A DNA stretch of 64,000 nt from positions 2,317,501 through 2,381,500 of the forward strand of contig NC_014923.1 in NCBI RefSeq assembly GCF_000185905.1. The letters are read 5' to 3'. Below are positions 53,666 to 64,000 of this stretch, in pieces. Position numbers and translations under genes: made by a program. Source of the DNA: Mesorhizobium ciceri biovar biserrulae WSM1271. GTDB taxonomy: Bacteria; Pseudomonadota; Alphaproteobacteria; Rhizobiales; Rhizobiaceae. The notes below the pieces were generated by a model, which worked only from the letters and a program-made list of their open reading frames with translations, made no database searches and was not told where the DNA came from. Each line of letters begins with the position of its first letter. The stretch's first letter is position 1.

Positions 53666-53986
53666 TCAGGTCGACCTGATCTGCTCGACCGCGGTCACCA
53701 GCAGGGTTTCCATGGCGGTGCGTATCTGGGCATCCGACTGGGCGATGCCCGCCGCGTCGAAGTCGGCGCGGACCTTGCGGAACACATCGTTGTCGCCTGC
53801 CTCTTCGAAATCCGCGTGCACGACTTCCTTGGCATAGGCGTCGGCGTCAGCACCGGATTTGCCGAGCTGTTCGGCGGCCCACAGGCCGAGCAGCTTGTTG
53901 CGGCGCGCCATGGCCCTGAACTTCGTTTCCTCGTCCATCGCAAACTTCTTTTCGAAGCCTTCCTGACGGTCTCTCATGCTGCTCAT
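53666..53986 (-). CDS. ATP synthase zeta subunit/DUF1476 (F1-ATPase inhibitor)
   Basis: This 106-aa all-helical protein matches DUF1476, shown in Paracoccus to be the zeta subunit that blocks the F1 rotor in the hydrolysis direction. It reads RDRQEGFEKKFAMDEETKFR, AMARRNKLLGLWAAEQLGKS, AYAKEVVHADFEEAGDNDVF and KVRADFDAAGIAQSDAQIRT. The inhibitory N-terminal region (residues 1-20) is present. Rhizobial forms may be weaker inhibitors than Paracoccus zeta; this cannot be judged here. Confidence 0.9.
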   Translation of the reverse strand: MSSMRDRQEGFEKKFAMDEETKFRAMARRNKLLGLWAAEQLGKSGADADAYAKEVVHADFEEAGDNDVFRKVRADFDAAGIAQSDAQIRTAMETLLVTAVEQIRST

Positions 53987-54197
53987 GTTCGCCTCGTTTC
54001 CGATGGGAGTCCGATCTTCAGCCCAGGGGAAGAACGGCCAGGAAAGAGAGAGTGGCGCGCATGGGTGTCATTAACAAGGCGTCATGCCGGCGATTGGGCG
54101 GGCGCTTGGCGGTCCGGTCTTTCGCTCGATATGATTTGACGTTGCCGCGCCGTGTCCTACTCTCAAGTGCCTGCGGGATGAACCGAGGAGACGAGCG

Positions 54198-54581
54198 ATG
54201 CAGTTCAAGGCAATTCGCAGCGTCGCGCTGACGGCGGCCGTGATGCTTGCCGCCGGCACCGCGGCCTATGCCCATCATGGCTGGTCGTGGACACAGGATG
54301 GGTTTTTCGAACTCAAGGGCAAGATCACGGCCATCTATATCGGCAATCCGCACGCCACGCTGGATGTCGACGCCGAGGGTGAGGCCTGGCGGGTGGAGAT
54401 GGCGCCGCCATCACGCACCATCGCCGCCGGCTTCACGGAGGAGGTGGCCAAAATCGGCGACGAGGTGACCGCGATCGGCAACCGCTCGCTCGAGGCGAGC
54501 GAAAAGCGCATGAAAGCAGTGCGCCTCATCGTCAACGGCAAAACATATGATGTCTATCCCGACCGCGTGCCGCCGGCCTAG
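54198..54581 (+). CDS. Exported DUF6152-like protein
   Basis: This 127-aa protein starts behind GAGGAGACGAGCG and has a signal peptide ending AAYAHHGW (residue 25). The mature part, HHGWSWTQDGFFELKGKITA, IYIGNPHATLDVDAEGEAWR and IGNRSLEASEKRMKAVRLIV, matches a small beta-rich periplasmic family (DUF6152) whose N-terminal HHGW could bind metal. It is immediately followed by a membrane protein gene with no gap. Confidence 0.8.
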   Translation: MQFKAIRSVALTAAVMLAAGTAAYAHHGWSWTQDGFFELKGKITAIYIGNPHATLDVDAEGEAWRVEMAPPSRTIAAGFTEEVAKIGDEVTAIGNRSLEASEKRMKAVRLIVNGKTYDVYPDRVPPA

Positions 54582-55037
54582 ATGACGGATTTTTTCGCCG
54601 GCATCGAGCAACTTGCCCTGGCGCGGTGGCTGAAGGCTTCCTTCATCGCCTATCCCATAGTCAATGCGCTCCACATCATGTCGATCGGTGCGCTGCTGAC
54701 CAGCGTCGTTCTCATGGACCTCAGGATCTGCGGCGCCTTCCGTTCGCTGCCGCAAGCCGCATTCGTCGCGCTGCTGCGCCGCATTGCATTAAGTGCGTTC
54801 GCGGGTGCGCTCGTCACCGGCTCGCTGCTGTTTTCGGTCAAGGCGGGCACCTATGCGGCGATGCCGGTTTTCCTCGCCAAGATGGCACTCATCCTTCTCG
54901 CCGGCGTCAATTTTTTCACCTTCCTGCGCTTCGCCAGAGGCGGTGACGAGCTGGCCGGCAGCACCATCCTGGCTGTGCTCTCGATACTGCTGTGGACTTC
55001 GGTGCTGTTCGCCGGACGGTTCATCGGTTTTCTCTAG
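54582..55037 (+). CDS. DUF6644-like integral membrane protein
   Basis: This 151-aa protein has four hydrophobic segments (IAYPIVNALHIMSIGALLTS, IALSAFAGALVTGSLLFSVK, MPVFLAKMALILLAGVNFFT, ILAVLSILLWTSVLFAGRFI). A histidine in NALHIMSIG lies within the first segment and could bind a cofactor. It starts directly after the DUF6152-like stop, so the two probably form a membrane/periplasm unit. Function is unknown. Confidence 0.8.
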   Translation: MTDFFAGIEQLALARWLKASFIAYPIVNALHIMSIGALLTSVVLMDLRICGAFRSLPQAAFVALLRRIALSAFAGALVTGSLLFSVKAGTYAAMPVFLAKMALILLAGVNFFTFLRFARGGDELAGSTILAVLSILLWTSVLFAGRFIGFL

Positions 55038-55046
55038 CGCCGCATC

Positions 55047-55073
55047 TTCCTTCTCCCCCTGTGGGAGAAGGGA
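55047..55073. repeat. RIME-like hairpin fragment
   Basis: TTCCTTCTCCC and GGGAGAAGGGAA form an 11-bp stem with a short loop, ten bases after the membrane-protein stop. It resembles the CTTCTCCC/GGGAGAAG hairpins of the element at 20651. Confidence 0.6.
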
Positions 55074-55135
55074 AGAACGGCGCTGGCGTTCCGCCAGTGC
55101 GGGGATAAGCTCCCTGCAAACAAGGGAGATTTGCC

Positions 55136-55528
55136 ATGAAGAAAGAAATCATCGAAGTCCCCGTCATGTCGGACAAGGTGCGGGCGCTCGGCCTTCCCTG
55201 CTCGACAGCGGTCAAGGCCAACGGCTTCGTGTTCATCTCGGCGACGCCGCCGGTGGATATGGTGACCGGCGAGATGGTGCGCGGCGACATCGAGGTGCAG
55301 ACCGAGGCGTCGCTGAAGGCGCTGAAACATTGCCTGGAAGCGGCCGGCACCTCGCTCGACAATGTGGTGATGGTGCGCATCTACGCCGTCAATTCCGGCT
55401 TCTACAACGCCATCAACCGTGTTTATGCCAGGTATTTTTCGACCAACCCGCCGGCGCGCAGTTTTGTGCCGGTGGCGTCGTGGCCGATGGAGTTTGATAT
55501 CGAGATTGAGTGTGTGGCGGTGGCATAA
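55136..55528 (+). CDS. RidA/YjgF/UK114-family enamine/imine deaminase
   Basis: This 130-aa protein has the RidA pattern: VKANGFVFISATPPVDMVTG, IEVQTEASLKALKHCLEAAG, LDNVVMVRIYAVNSGFYNAI and VYARYFSTNPPARSFVPVAS. The catalytic arginine expected near the C-terminus is in PPARSFV. It hydrolyses reactive enamines or imines such as 2-aminoacrylate, or acts on a pathway intermediate. It starts behind CAAGGGAG. Confidence 0.92.
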   Translation: MKKEIIEVPVMSDKVRALGLPCSTAVKANGFVFISATPPVDMVTGEMVRGDIEVQTEASLKALKHCLEAAGTSLDNVVMVRIYAVNSGFYNAINRVYARYFSTNPPARSFVPVASWPMEFDIEIECVAVA

Positions 55529-55574
55529 AAATCGCGACACCAACAAATGCACTTCGCCATAGGCGTCCAACCAA

Positions 55575-57341
55575 TTAAGCGGCAGGCGCAGCCTCTTCCG
55601 TTGCCTCTGTCGCCTTTGGATCAACAGGCAGCTCTACATCTGGCAGCCGTCCAAACTTTTTCTGCCATTGGATCAACTGCCAAGTGTGGGCTCTGGCGCT
55701 GTCCAGAGGGCTTCGTGCTGCTATTATCTGGAGTGCATCGGCTGCCCGATACATGATTTCAATGGCGATATTGGTTGGGTTTGAGACATTGAGATAGTCC
55801 GTAAGGCCTTCACGGATTTTCCTAAGCTCCTCGCCGCGATGGCTCGTGAGCACCCGCACATATTCCTCTACCGGCAGTTTTGCCAATTGCGCTGCGATAT
55901 CCGAACCGAATCCAGCCTCTTTCAAACCTAAGAAAAGCGCATCATTGGAGAGGTTAGGCTTAACGCCCTCTCTAGCCTTCGTGACCCTTGCAAGGATGTC
56001 CTTGGGCAGTTCCATGCCAAACCGGAAAAGACGCTCAACGTCAAAAGCACTCACATCGCCATCGTGCGCCTTTTCATAGAGGTCAAAAACCTTTTTCGCT
56101 TCTTCCTTGTGCCCAATTCTGCCAAACAAGTCGATGAGTTGCGATGTAGTGCCCAATGAATAAAACTGCGCGTTCGCCTCAAAGCACTCCATAAGCTCAA
56201 CGACTAATTCCTCTCCATTGTCATCGAACGAGTTGCGATATGAATCCCACGCCTCTTCCAACTTGGCGTTCGCCTCAGCGGACTGCTCGATTTTGTTGAG
56301 TTCGGTCGCGTAAACAGCCACCACCGTTGGATCGAAATACCCATTGATAATGCCGTCCATTAGGACCAGGTCAAAATCGTCAGTGTGGGTGTAGCCATAT
56401 TGCCTTAATTTCGGCTCCCATTTTTCCCGCAGCTTCGCAACTTCTTCGTTCGGGGGCTGCGTCGCGAAGGAATACTCTCCAATCGCCTTTAAGAAATTCA
56501 GGGTCGGAGCCATCTCAGGTTGATAGTTACACCATCCGAATAGCACCAGTGATTTCGTTACCGCCTTCAACACGCCAGACTTATAATCTTTGAGCATCGG
56601 AGCTATGTCGCTTACGAGACTGTAGATCTTCCGAATGACGCGAATATTATCGATTCCGAGCAGGATAGTTTGCTCGCGCACGTCATCCGTCGGAATTGGA
56701 GTAGCTTTGAGGTTATCAAGAGCGGTCGCAGCGGATTCACTTGCGGAAGGTATGAAGCGCAGATTGAGGTCGACAACCTTCTCAAGGAATCGCTCAAACT
56801 GCGGGCGATCATCCAGTCGCTCGTCATTCAACAGAAGGGCTACTTTGCAATGACGCTCCTCCGTCAACTGCGAAATTAGCCCAAGAACGTCCCCACTCCG
56901 CAGGTGCTCTCCCTTGCGTTCAAGGTCGTCTATGCAAATGAGGCGATTGCGAATAAGCAGTGTCATTAGCGATGCAGCGGCACCATAGTAACCATCGCCT
57001 AAGAAGCCGCCGAACCGGCCAGCTAACTTCTTTACAAGCGTCACACCGTCTTCGTAGGCAGCGGTAAGGTTGGTCGCATCGAAAGGCTGGCCTATCCGTT
57101 CTCGCTTGATCGTCTGGGTCGCAATTTGGCGCTGCACTTCCTCGATGCTGTTCAGCCCAAAGAGAGACACATAGGCATATTTTTCTAAACCTATACCGCC
57201 CTTGACGTTTGCAGCTTTCTCCAGCTCATCATTCCAAGTGTAGGTCTTGCCGGTGCCCCAATTGCCTCGGATGCAGAGCACTCCAGGGCCGTCTGATTTC
57301 AGGAATTCCGCAACCTTCTGGCGTACCAGTTTCGTTGACAT
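55575..57341 (-). CDS. KAP-like P-loop NTPase of unknown function
   Basis: This 588-aa protein has Walker A VLCIRGNWGTGKTYTWNDEL at about residues 25-40 and Walker B NRLICIDDLERKGEHLRSGD at about 135-150, followed by a sensor-like stretch KVALLLNDERLDDRPQFERF. The long C-terminal part is helical and acidic, with no recognised domain and no membrane segment. The D-D-L-E-R motif is typical of KAP-type and related STAND NTPases, several of which act in phage defence. GC and codon use are visibly lower than in the neighbours, which suggests transfer. I chose the ATG at 57339-57341 after GGTGGG; a TTG 12 bases upstream also fits. Confidence 0.8.
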   Translation of the reverse strand: MSTKLVRQKVAEFLKSDGPGVLCIRGNWGTGKTYTWNDELEKAANVKGGIGLEKYAYVSLFGLNSIEEVQRQIATQTIKRERIGQPFDATNLTAAYEDGVTLVKKLAGRFGGFLGDGYYGAAASLMTLLIRNRLICIDDLERKGEHLRSGDVLGLISQLTEERHCKVALLLNDERLDDRPQFERFLEKVVDLNLRFIPSASESAATALDNLKATPIPTDDVREQTILLGIDNIRVIRKIYSLVSDIAPMLKDYKSGVLKAVTKSLVLFGWCNYQPEMAPTLNFLKAIGEYSFATQPPNEEVAKLREKWEPKLRQYGYTHTDDFDLVLMDGIINGYFDPTVVAVYATELNKIEQSAEANAKLEEAWDSYRNSFDDNGEELVVELMECFEANAQFYSLGTTSQLIDLFGRIGHKEEAKKVFDLYEKAHDGDVSAFDVERLFRFGMELPKDILARVTKAREGVKPNLSNDALFLGLKEAGFGSDIAAQLAKLPVEEYVRVLTSHRGEELRKIREGLTDYLNVSNPTNIAIEIMYRAADALQIIAARSPLDSARAHTWQLIQWQKKFGRLPDVELPVDPKATEATEEAAPAA

Positions 57342-57507
57342 GTGCCCACCCAAAGACTCAAAGCGTCACCGTAACTTGAATCTTGGCTGTGTCACTTCCT
57401 CGTTTCAATTTGGTGAAGCTGTTCAAACATTCGTAGACGTCGCGGCAACGTGAGGACATGTTACAGGTTGATCCTTTTTTGATTTATAGATTTCCAGAGT
57501 GACGTGA

Positions 57508-58466
57508 ATGCGAGCGAGTCAACCGATCAAGCACCATTTCTTGCCCGTCTTCTACTTGAAACGCTGGGCTCAAACTGATGGTCGGTTGATCGAATTCAGT
57601 AAGCCTTCGGCAATCAGGTGAAGCCTAAACGAGTTCACCCAGAGGGCACTGGTTACATATCGAGGCTTTACGCCATTCAAGGTCTTCCTGACGAAGTCGC
57701 GCATGAGATGGAGCGCGAGTTTCTCTCCCCAATCGATAGCAAGGCTGCTGATGCGCTTAAGACCATGCTTAACGGTGGAGAATTCTCGGTTGCACAACGC
57801 CTCGCTTGGTCGGGTTTTATCGCCACGCTTTTATCGCGAATGCCCTCGGATATTAGAATGCTGCGCGAAAACATCACAGAGCTGTCTTCGACAATCGCTC
57901 CGGGTTTTGAGAATATCTTTCAGGCACTAAAACCCGAAAATGAGGCTAGAACTTTCGAGCAAATGACTGACGAATTCCTAGCGAAAGCTGCGCCTCGTAC
58001 CATCAGGCACGCAAAAAATTTGATGTCGAACGAAAGATTGATATCTGGATTGGCAGCGATGGAGTGGTCAGTGTTGACGGTGGATAGAGCTATCCACGAG
58101 CTCCTGACTTCGGATCGAGCAGTAATCTATACTAACGTACTCGGGAGCGCAGAATCGCACGTCATCGTGCCAATTGGGCCGAGAAAGCTATTCGTTGGGG
58201 TCAACGACCGAGCTCTTATTGAAAACATTAAGCGTATTGGGGAAGACAAGCTGGTAAGCGCCACGAACGCTGCTGTTGTCGGTGCCGCCGACAAGTTCGT
58301 CTACGGCAGGTCCGATAGCAAAATCCGTTTCGTCCAAAATCGTATGGGAGAGGCTCAAGTTCCTTCACTCATCGAACGGATGAGGGTTTTGCAAAGGTCG
58401 CGTTACGATGACGTCTTAAGACTTTTACGCGAATTGCCAGTTCCAGTTCAAAATGAGCCTGAGTAG
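57508..58466 (+). pseudogene. DUF4238 protein gene with a one-base frameshift
   Basis: The first frame, from ATG 57508, reads MRASQPIKHHFLPVFYLKRW and AQTDGRLIEFSKP, the KHHxxPxxYLKxW start of DUF4238, then stops at 57621. The rest lies in another frame from about 57606: FGNQVKPKRVHPEGTGYISR, LYAIQG, EREFLSPIDSKAADALKTML, to 58466. One added base near 57604-57606 joins them into about 319 codons. An internal GTG at 57618 could start the second part alone. DUF4238 has unknown function, often in accessory regions. It is divergent from the NTPase and has the same lower GC. Confidence 0.75.
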
Positions 58467-58524
58467 CCGCTGCCCCTCATCCGCCTGCCGGCACCTTCTC
58501 CCGTTGAACGGGGAGAATACAGCT
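58467..58524. repeat. RIME-like palindromic element, half copy
   Basis: GCCCCTCATCCGCCTGCCGG is followed by a TTCTCCC/GGGGAGAA hairpin. This matches the left half of the element at 20651. It lies exactly at the border between the lower-GC island and carB. Confidence 0.75.
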
Positions 58525-62031
<3,507 letters not shown>

Positions 62032-62172
62032 GTCAAAGGTCCGTTCGGCGGGCGGCTTGCACAAAAAACCGGGACGGGAAGACCCGGCCGGTTGTGCTCG
62101 CGATTCTGGTATCAGGCTAGGAGGGCCTTATAGGGAAGAGTTTTGACTGATGTAACCCCGAAAATGCGAGGT

Positions 62173-62352
62173 AGGGGAATAGGGGAATAGGGGAATAGGG
62201 GAATAGGGGAATAGGGGAATAGGGGAATAGGGGAATAGGGGAATAGGGGAATAGGGGAATAGGGGAATAGGGGAATAGGGGAATAGGGGAATAGGGGAAT
62301 AGGGGAATAGGGGAATAGGGGAATAGGGGAATAGGGGAATAGGGGAATAGGG
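62173..62352. repeat. Tandem repeat: 22 perfect copies of AGGGGAAT plus a partial unit
   Basis: The octamer repeats without a single mismatch from 62173 to 62348, followed by AGGG. It lies 142 bases upstream of the carB start and 61 bases downstream of the SH3-domain gene stop. The plus strand has GGGG blocks every eight bases and could form stacked G-quadruplexes; the other strand reads as repeated ATTCCCCT. Confidence 0.98.
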
Positions 62353-62413
62353 TGGGTTCGAGAGAATTCCAAACATACTCCCTTTTTCCCCTGCTCCCTT
62401 ACTCCCCTGAATT

Positions 62414-63316
62414 CTAATTCCCCAGCGCCAACTGATCCGTGATCTCAAACCGCTCCGAGACGCCGACACGGATCATGTTGAGGCTGCCTTCCCTGGTGAA
62501 GCGGAAGTCGCCGGGCGCGTCGGAACCGGCCGGCTGGCCGGCACGGAAGGAGATGATGCGCGTGCCGCCATCGGGCCAGGTCACAGTGATGTTCGCCTTG
62601 TCGGCGCTGTGCACCACGCTGACCTTGCAGCGCTCCATCGGCTGGCCGACATAGCGGGCGCAGGGAATCTCGGGGCCAGAAGCCGGCGTCGGAGCGGAAT
62701 CAAGCGGGACGTCAGGCGCCGCCAGCGCCAGTAGGTACGCGTCCTGCATGGCGGCGTGGCCGATTTCCTCAGGCGATTTCGACGTGCTTTCGGCTGCCGG
62801 ACCGGCGCCGCCAAGCCGGGCTGTCAGGTCGGGCGGTGCGACCTGAGGGCTGTTGGCCGAGCCGATGGCCTGCGATTGATCTGGCGCCGAGGCCTGCTCG
62901 GCCCCACTGCCGGTGGAGGCAACCACCGGCGCACCGGCCGGTCTTGGCTCACCTTCGACATAGGGGTTCGGATTGAGGGGGATGAGATAGCGCGCCGGCG
63001 CCCAGCCGCTCAGCTTCTCCTTGCCCGTGCTCTCGACCTTGCACCATTTGTAGCCGTTGATGTCGTTGCAGCCGAGATTGGTGACCATGTCGCCACTGCT
63101 CAGCCGCGCCTCGACCGTGGCGACCGGCGATGCGGTGGTGCGGACCTTGAGAAGGTCGTCCGGCGCCAGGCCGGTGACGACGGAGATGACGAGCTCCGGC
63201 GCCTCTTGGGCCATCTCTTCAGCCATAGCGGGGGCAATCACCGGCCACGCCGTCATCAGCAGCGGAGCAGCAATCAGCGCATGGAGGATTGTTCGGAGCG
63301 TAACTGTGCGCCTCAT
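62414..63316 (-). CDS. Exported SH3-domain protein
   Basis: This 300-aa protein has a signal peptide ending APAMAEE (residue 32). A bacterial SH3 domain follows at about residues 43-112 (VISVVTGLAPDDLLKVRTTA, NGYKWCKVES, LSGWAPARYLIPL). A Pro/Ser/Ala-rich linker leads to a C-terminal region (about 215-300; CARYVGQPMERCKVSVVHSA, ITVTWPDGGTRIISFRAGQP) with paired cysteines. It is probably a periplasmic cell-wall or ligand-binding protein. It lies upstream of carB on the same strand with the octamer array between. Confidence 0.82.
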   Translation of the reverse strand: MRRTVTLRTILHALIAAPLLMTAWPVIAPAMAEEMAQEAPELVISVVTGLAPDDLLKVRTTASPVATVEARLSSGDMVTNLGCNDINGYKWCKVESTGKEKLSGWAPARYLIPLNPNPYVEGEPRPAGAPVVASTGSGAEQASAPDQSQAIGSANSPQVAPPDLTARLGGAGPAAESTSKSPEEIGHAAMQDAYLLALAAPDVPLDSAPTPASGPEIPCARYVGQPMERCKVSVVHSADKANITVTWPDGGTRIISFRAGQPAGSDAPGDFRFTREGSLNMIRVGVSERFEITDQLALGN

Positions 63317-63439
63317 CGTTTGGCCGTGCGCTGATACCGTGCCGCGGCGGATCGAGCCCGCCGCAAGCCCGGCCGGTTTTATAAGGGACGACGCGGCGCC
63401 ATGTAAGCCCGAAAATTCGGGCCGCCGTTTCGCCAGCCT

Positions 63440-64000
63440 TCAGCCGGGCAGGGGCATGAACCCGGTTCTGAGCGCGTGAGCCCATTCCGGCCGGCCCGCT
63501 TGTTCGGCCTGCCTTGCGGCCGCCTCGTGGTCGTAGTCGACGGCGATGGCCTCGAAGCCGTCGGGCTGGCCGTTGCTGCCCGAGGTGACGATGCCGTAGC
63601 GCGCATGCGGCGAGCCCTGCTCGGAGACATGCGCCGGCGGCGTGGAATCGTCATAGGCAGGGCAGCCGATGCTGCCCGGATTGAAGATGACGGGACCGTC
63701 GGGGACGCGGATCAGTTCCGCGCGGTGGCTGTGGCCGCACAGCGCGATGCGGCAAGCCGGGTCGAGCGCCTTCAGCCGCCGCCGGATCGCCGTCAGCGGC
63801 GCGCGCACCAGCTGGCCATTGACTATCGTATCAGTGAGATATTTCTCGTCATGGTCGGGACGGGCGTGGAAAGCGATGATTCCGGGTGCGATCTCCAGCG
63901 TCAACGGCTGGGCGAACAGCACCTGGCGCTGTGCCTCGGTCAGCCGCTCCTGCGCATAGACGTCGGAGGGCCACATGGTGTCATCAGCGGGGTCGGCGGC
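63440..64000 (-). CDS. Metallophosphoesterase (calcineurin-like), C-terminal part
   Basis: The last 187 or so codons of a calcineurin-like phosphoesterase run off the right edge. The C-terminal metal motif is ALCGHSHRAELIRV (GHxH), followed by VIFNPGSIGCPAYDD, which is typical of the YfcE/MJ0936 branch. The N-terminal DxH and GNHE motifs lie outside the window. The frame stays open to base 64000, so an ATG at 63974-63976 is not the true start. Substrate unknown. Confidence 0.85.
   Translation of the reverse strand, partial: AADPADDTMWPSDVYAQERLTEAQRQVLFAQPLTLEIAPGIIAFHARPDHDEKYLTDTIVNGQLVRAPLTAIRRRLKALDPACRIALCGHSHRAELIRVPDGPVIFNPGSIGCPAYDDSTPPAHVSEQGSPHARYGIVTSGSNGQPDGFEAIAVDYDHEAAARQAEQAGRPEWAHALRTGFMPLPG

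Noticed and set aside
62173..62352. CRISPR-like array
   Set aside because: The unit is an 8-bp perfect tandem repeat without spacers and no cas genes are present.
62112..62372. An apparent PIPLFPYS-repeat protein on the minus strand across the octamer array
   Set aside because: The peptide repeat is only the translation of the AGGGGAAT tandem array (three octamers give eight codons); there is no ribosome site or separate support.

Overview
This window looks like a chromosomal segment of a Mesorhizobium-like member of the Hyphomicrobiales (Rhizobiales). The case rests on high GC throughout, short DUF1127 and DUF1476 (ATP synthase zeta) proteins, a VtlR/LsrB regulator next to thioredoxin reductase and followed by an AbcR-type small RNA, and several families of short palindromic intergenic repeats typical of rhizobia. 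No rRNA, tRNA, CRISPR array, prophage or insertion-sequence transposase was seen.

Layout. 0-3.2 kb: a translationally coupled catabolic operon on the minus strand (GMC oxidoreductase, enolase-superfamily dehydratase, 3-hydroxyisobutyrate dehydrogenase-like protein cut by the window edge). 3.4-15.8 kb: single-gene units including SAICAR synthase, a YciA thioesterase, divergent regulator/enzyme pairs (HxlR with an FMN reductase, CGNR zinc-finger regulator with an alpha/beta hydrolase, LysR with a quinone oxidoreductase), a winged-helix/TPR regulator and a CNNM-CBS membrane protein. 15.8-20.6 kb: cell-envelope genes (LssY domain, two tandem extensin-like LAS-type proteins), a TPR protein and greA. 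20.8-29.0 kb: the whole ADP-heptose pathway for LPS inner core (waaC, waaF, hldD on the minus strand; hldE, gmhA, gmhB on the plus strand; then a glycosyltransferase), interrupted by a toxin-antitoxin pair whose toxin is frameshifted and by a LysE exporter. 29.2-33.2 kb: lrp, trxB, vtlR/lsrB, a methyltransferase and an AbcR-like sRNA with its own promoter, a candidate VtlR box and a terminator. 33.2-42.5 kb: EF-G-like GTPase, cupin, DHA2 exporter with a TetR-type operator, aspartate aminotransferase, two overlapping EAL genes, a GST, a ParE/RelE-type module and a cold-shock gene. 42.8-55.5 kb: small exported proteins, a LysR-linked cluster, a DNA alkyltransferase, a lytic transglycosylase, a sugar ABC importer lacking its ATPase, and stress or membrane genes including the ATP synthase zeta subunit. 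55.6-58.5 kb: an island of visibly lower GC with a KAP-like P-loop NTPase and a frameshifted DUF4238 gene. 58.5-64 kb: carB, a perfect 22-copy octamer array, an SH3-domain protein and a metallophosphoesterase cut by the window edge.

The strongest leads are: (1) the AbcR-like sRNA with a 7-bp inverted repeat upstream that may be its VtlR site; (2) the 22 perfect AGGGGAAT octamers upstream of carB; (3) the lower-GC island with the NTPase and the broken DUF4238 gene; (4) the frameshifted toxin behind an intact antitoxin inside the heptose cluster; (5) a 25-bp hairpin with a one-base loop; and (6) a possible second structured RNA with two interleaved, mutually exclusive stems. All functional statements come from reading motifs and context; no database search was run.
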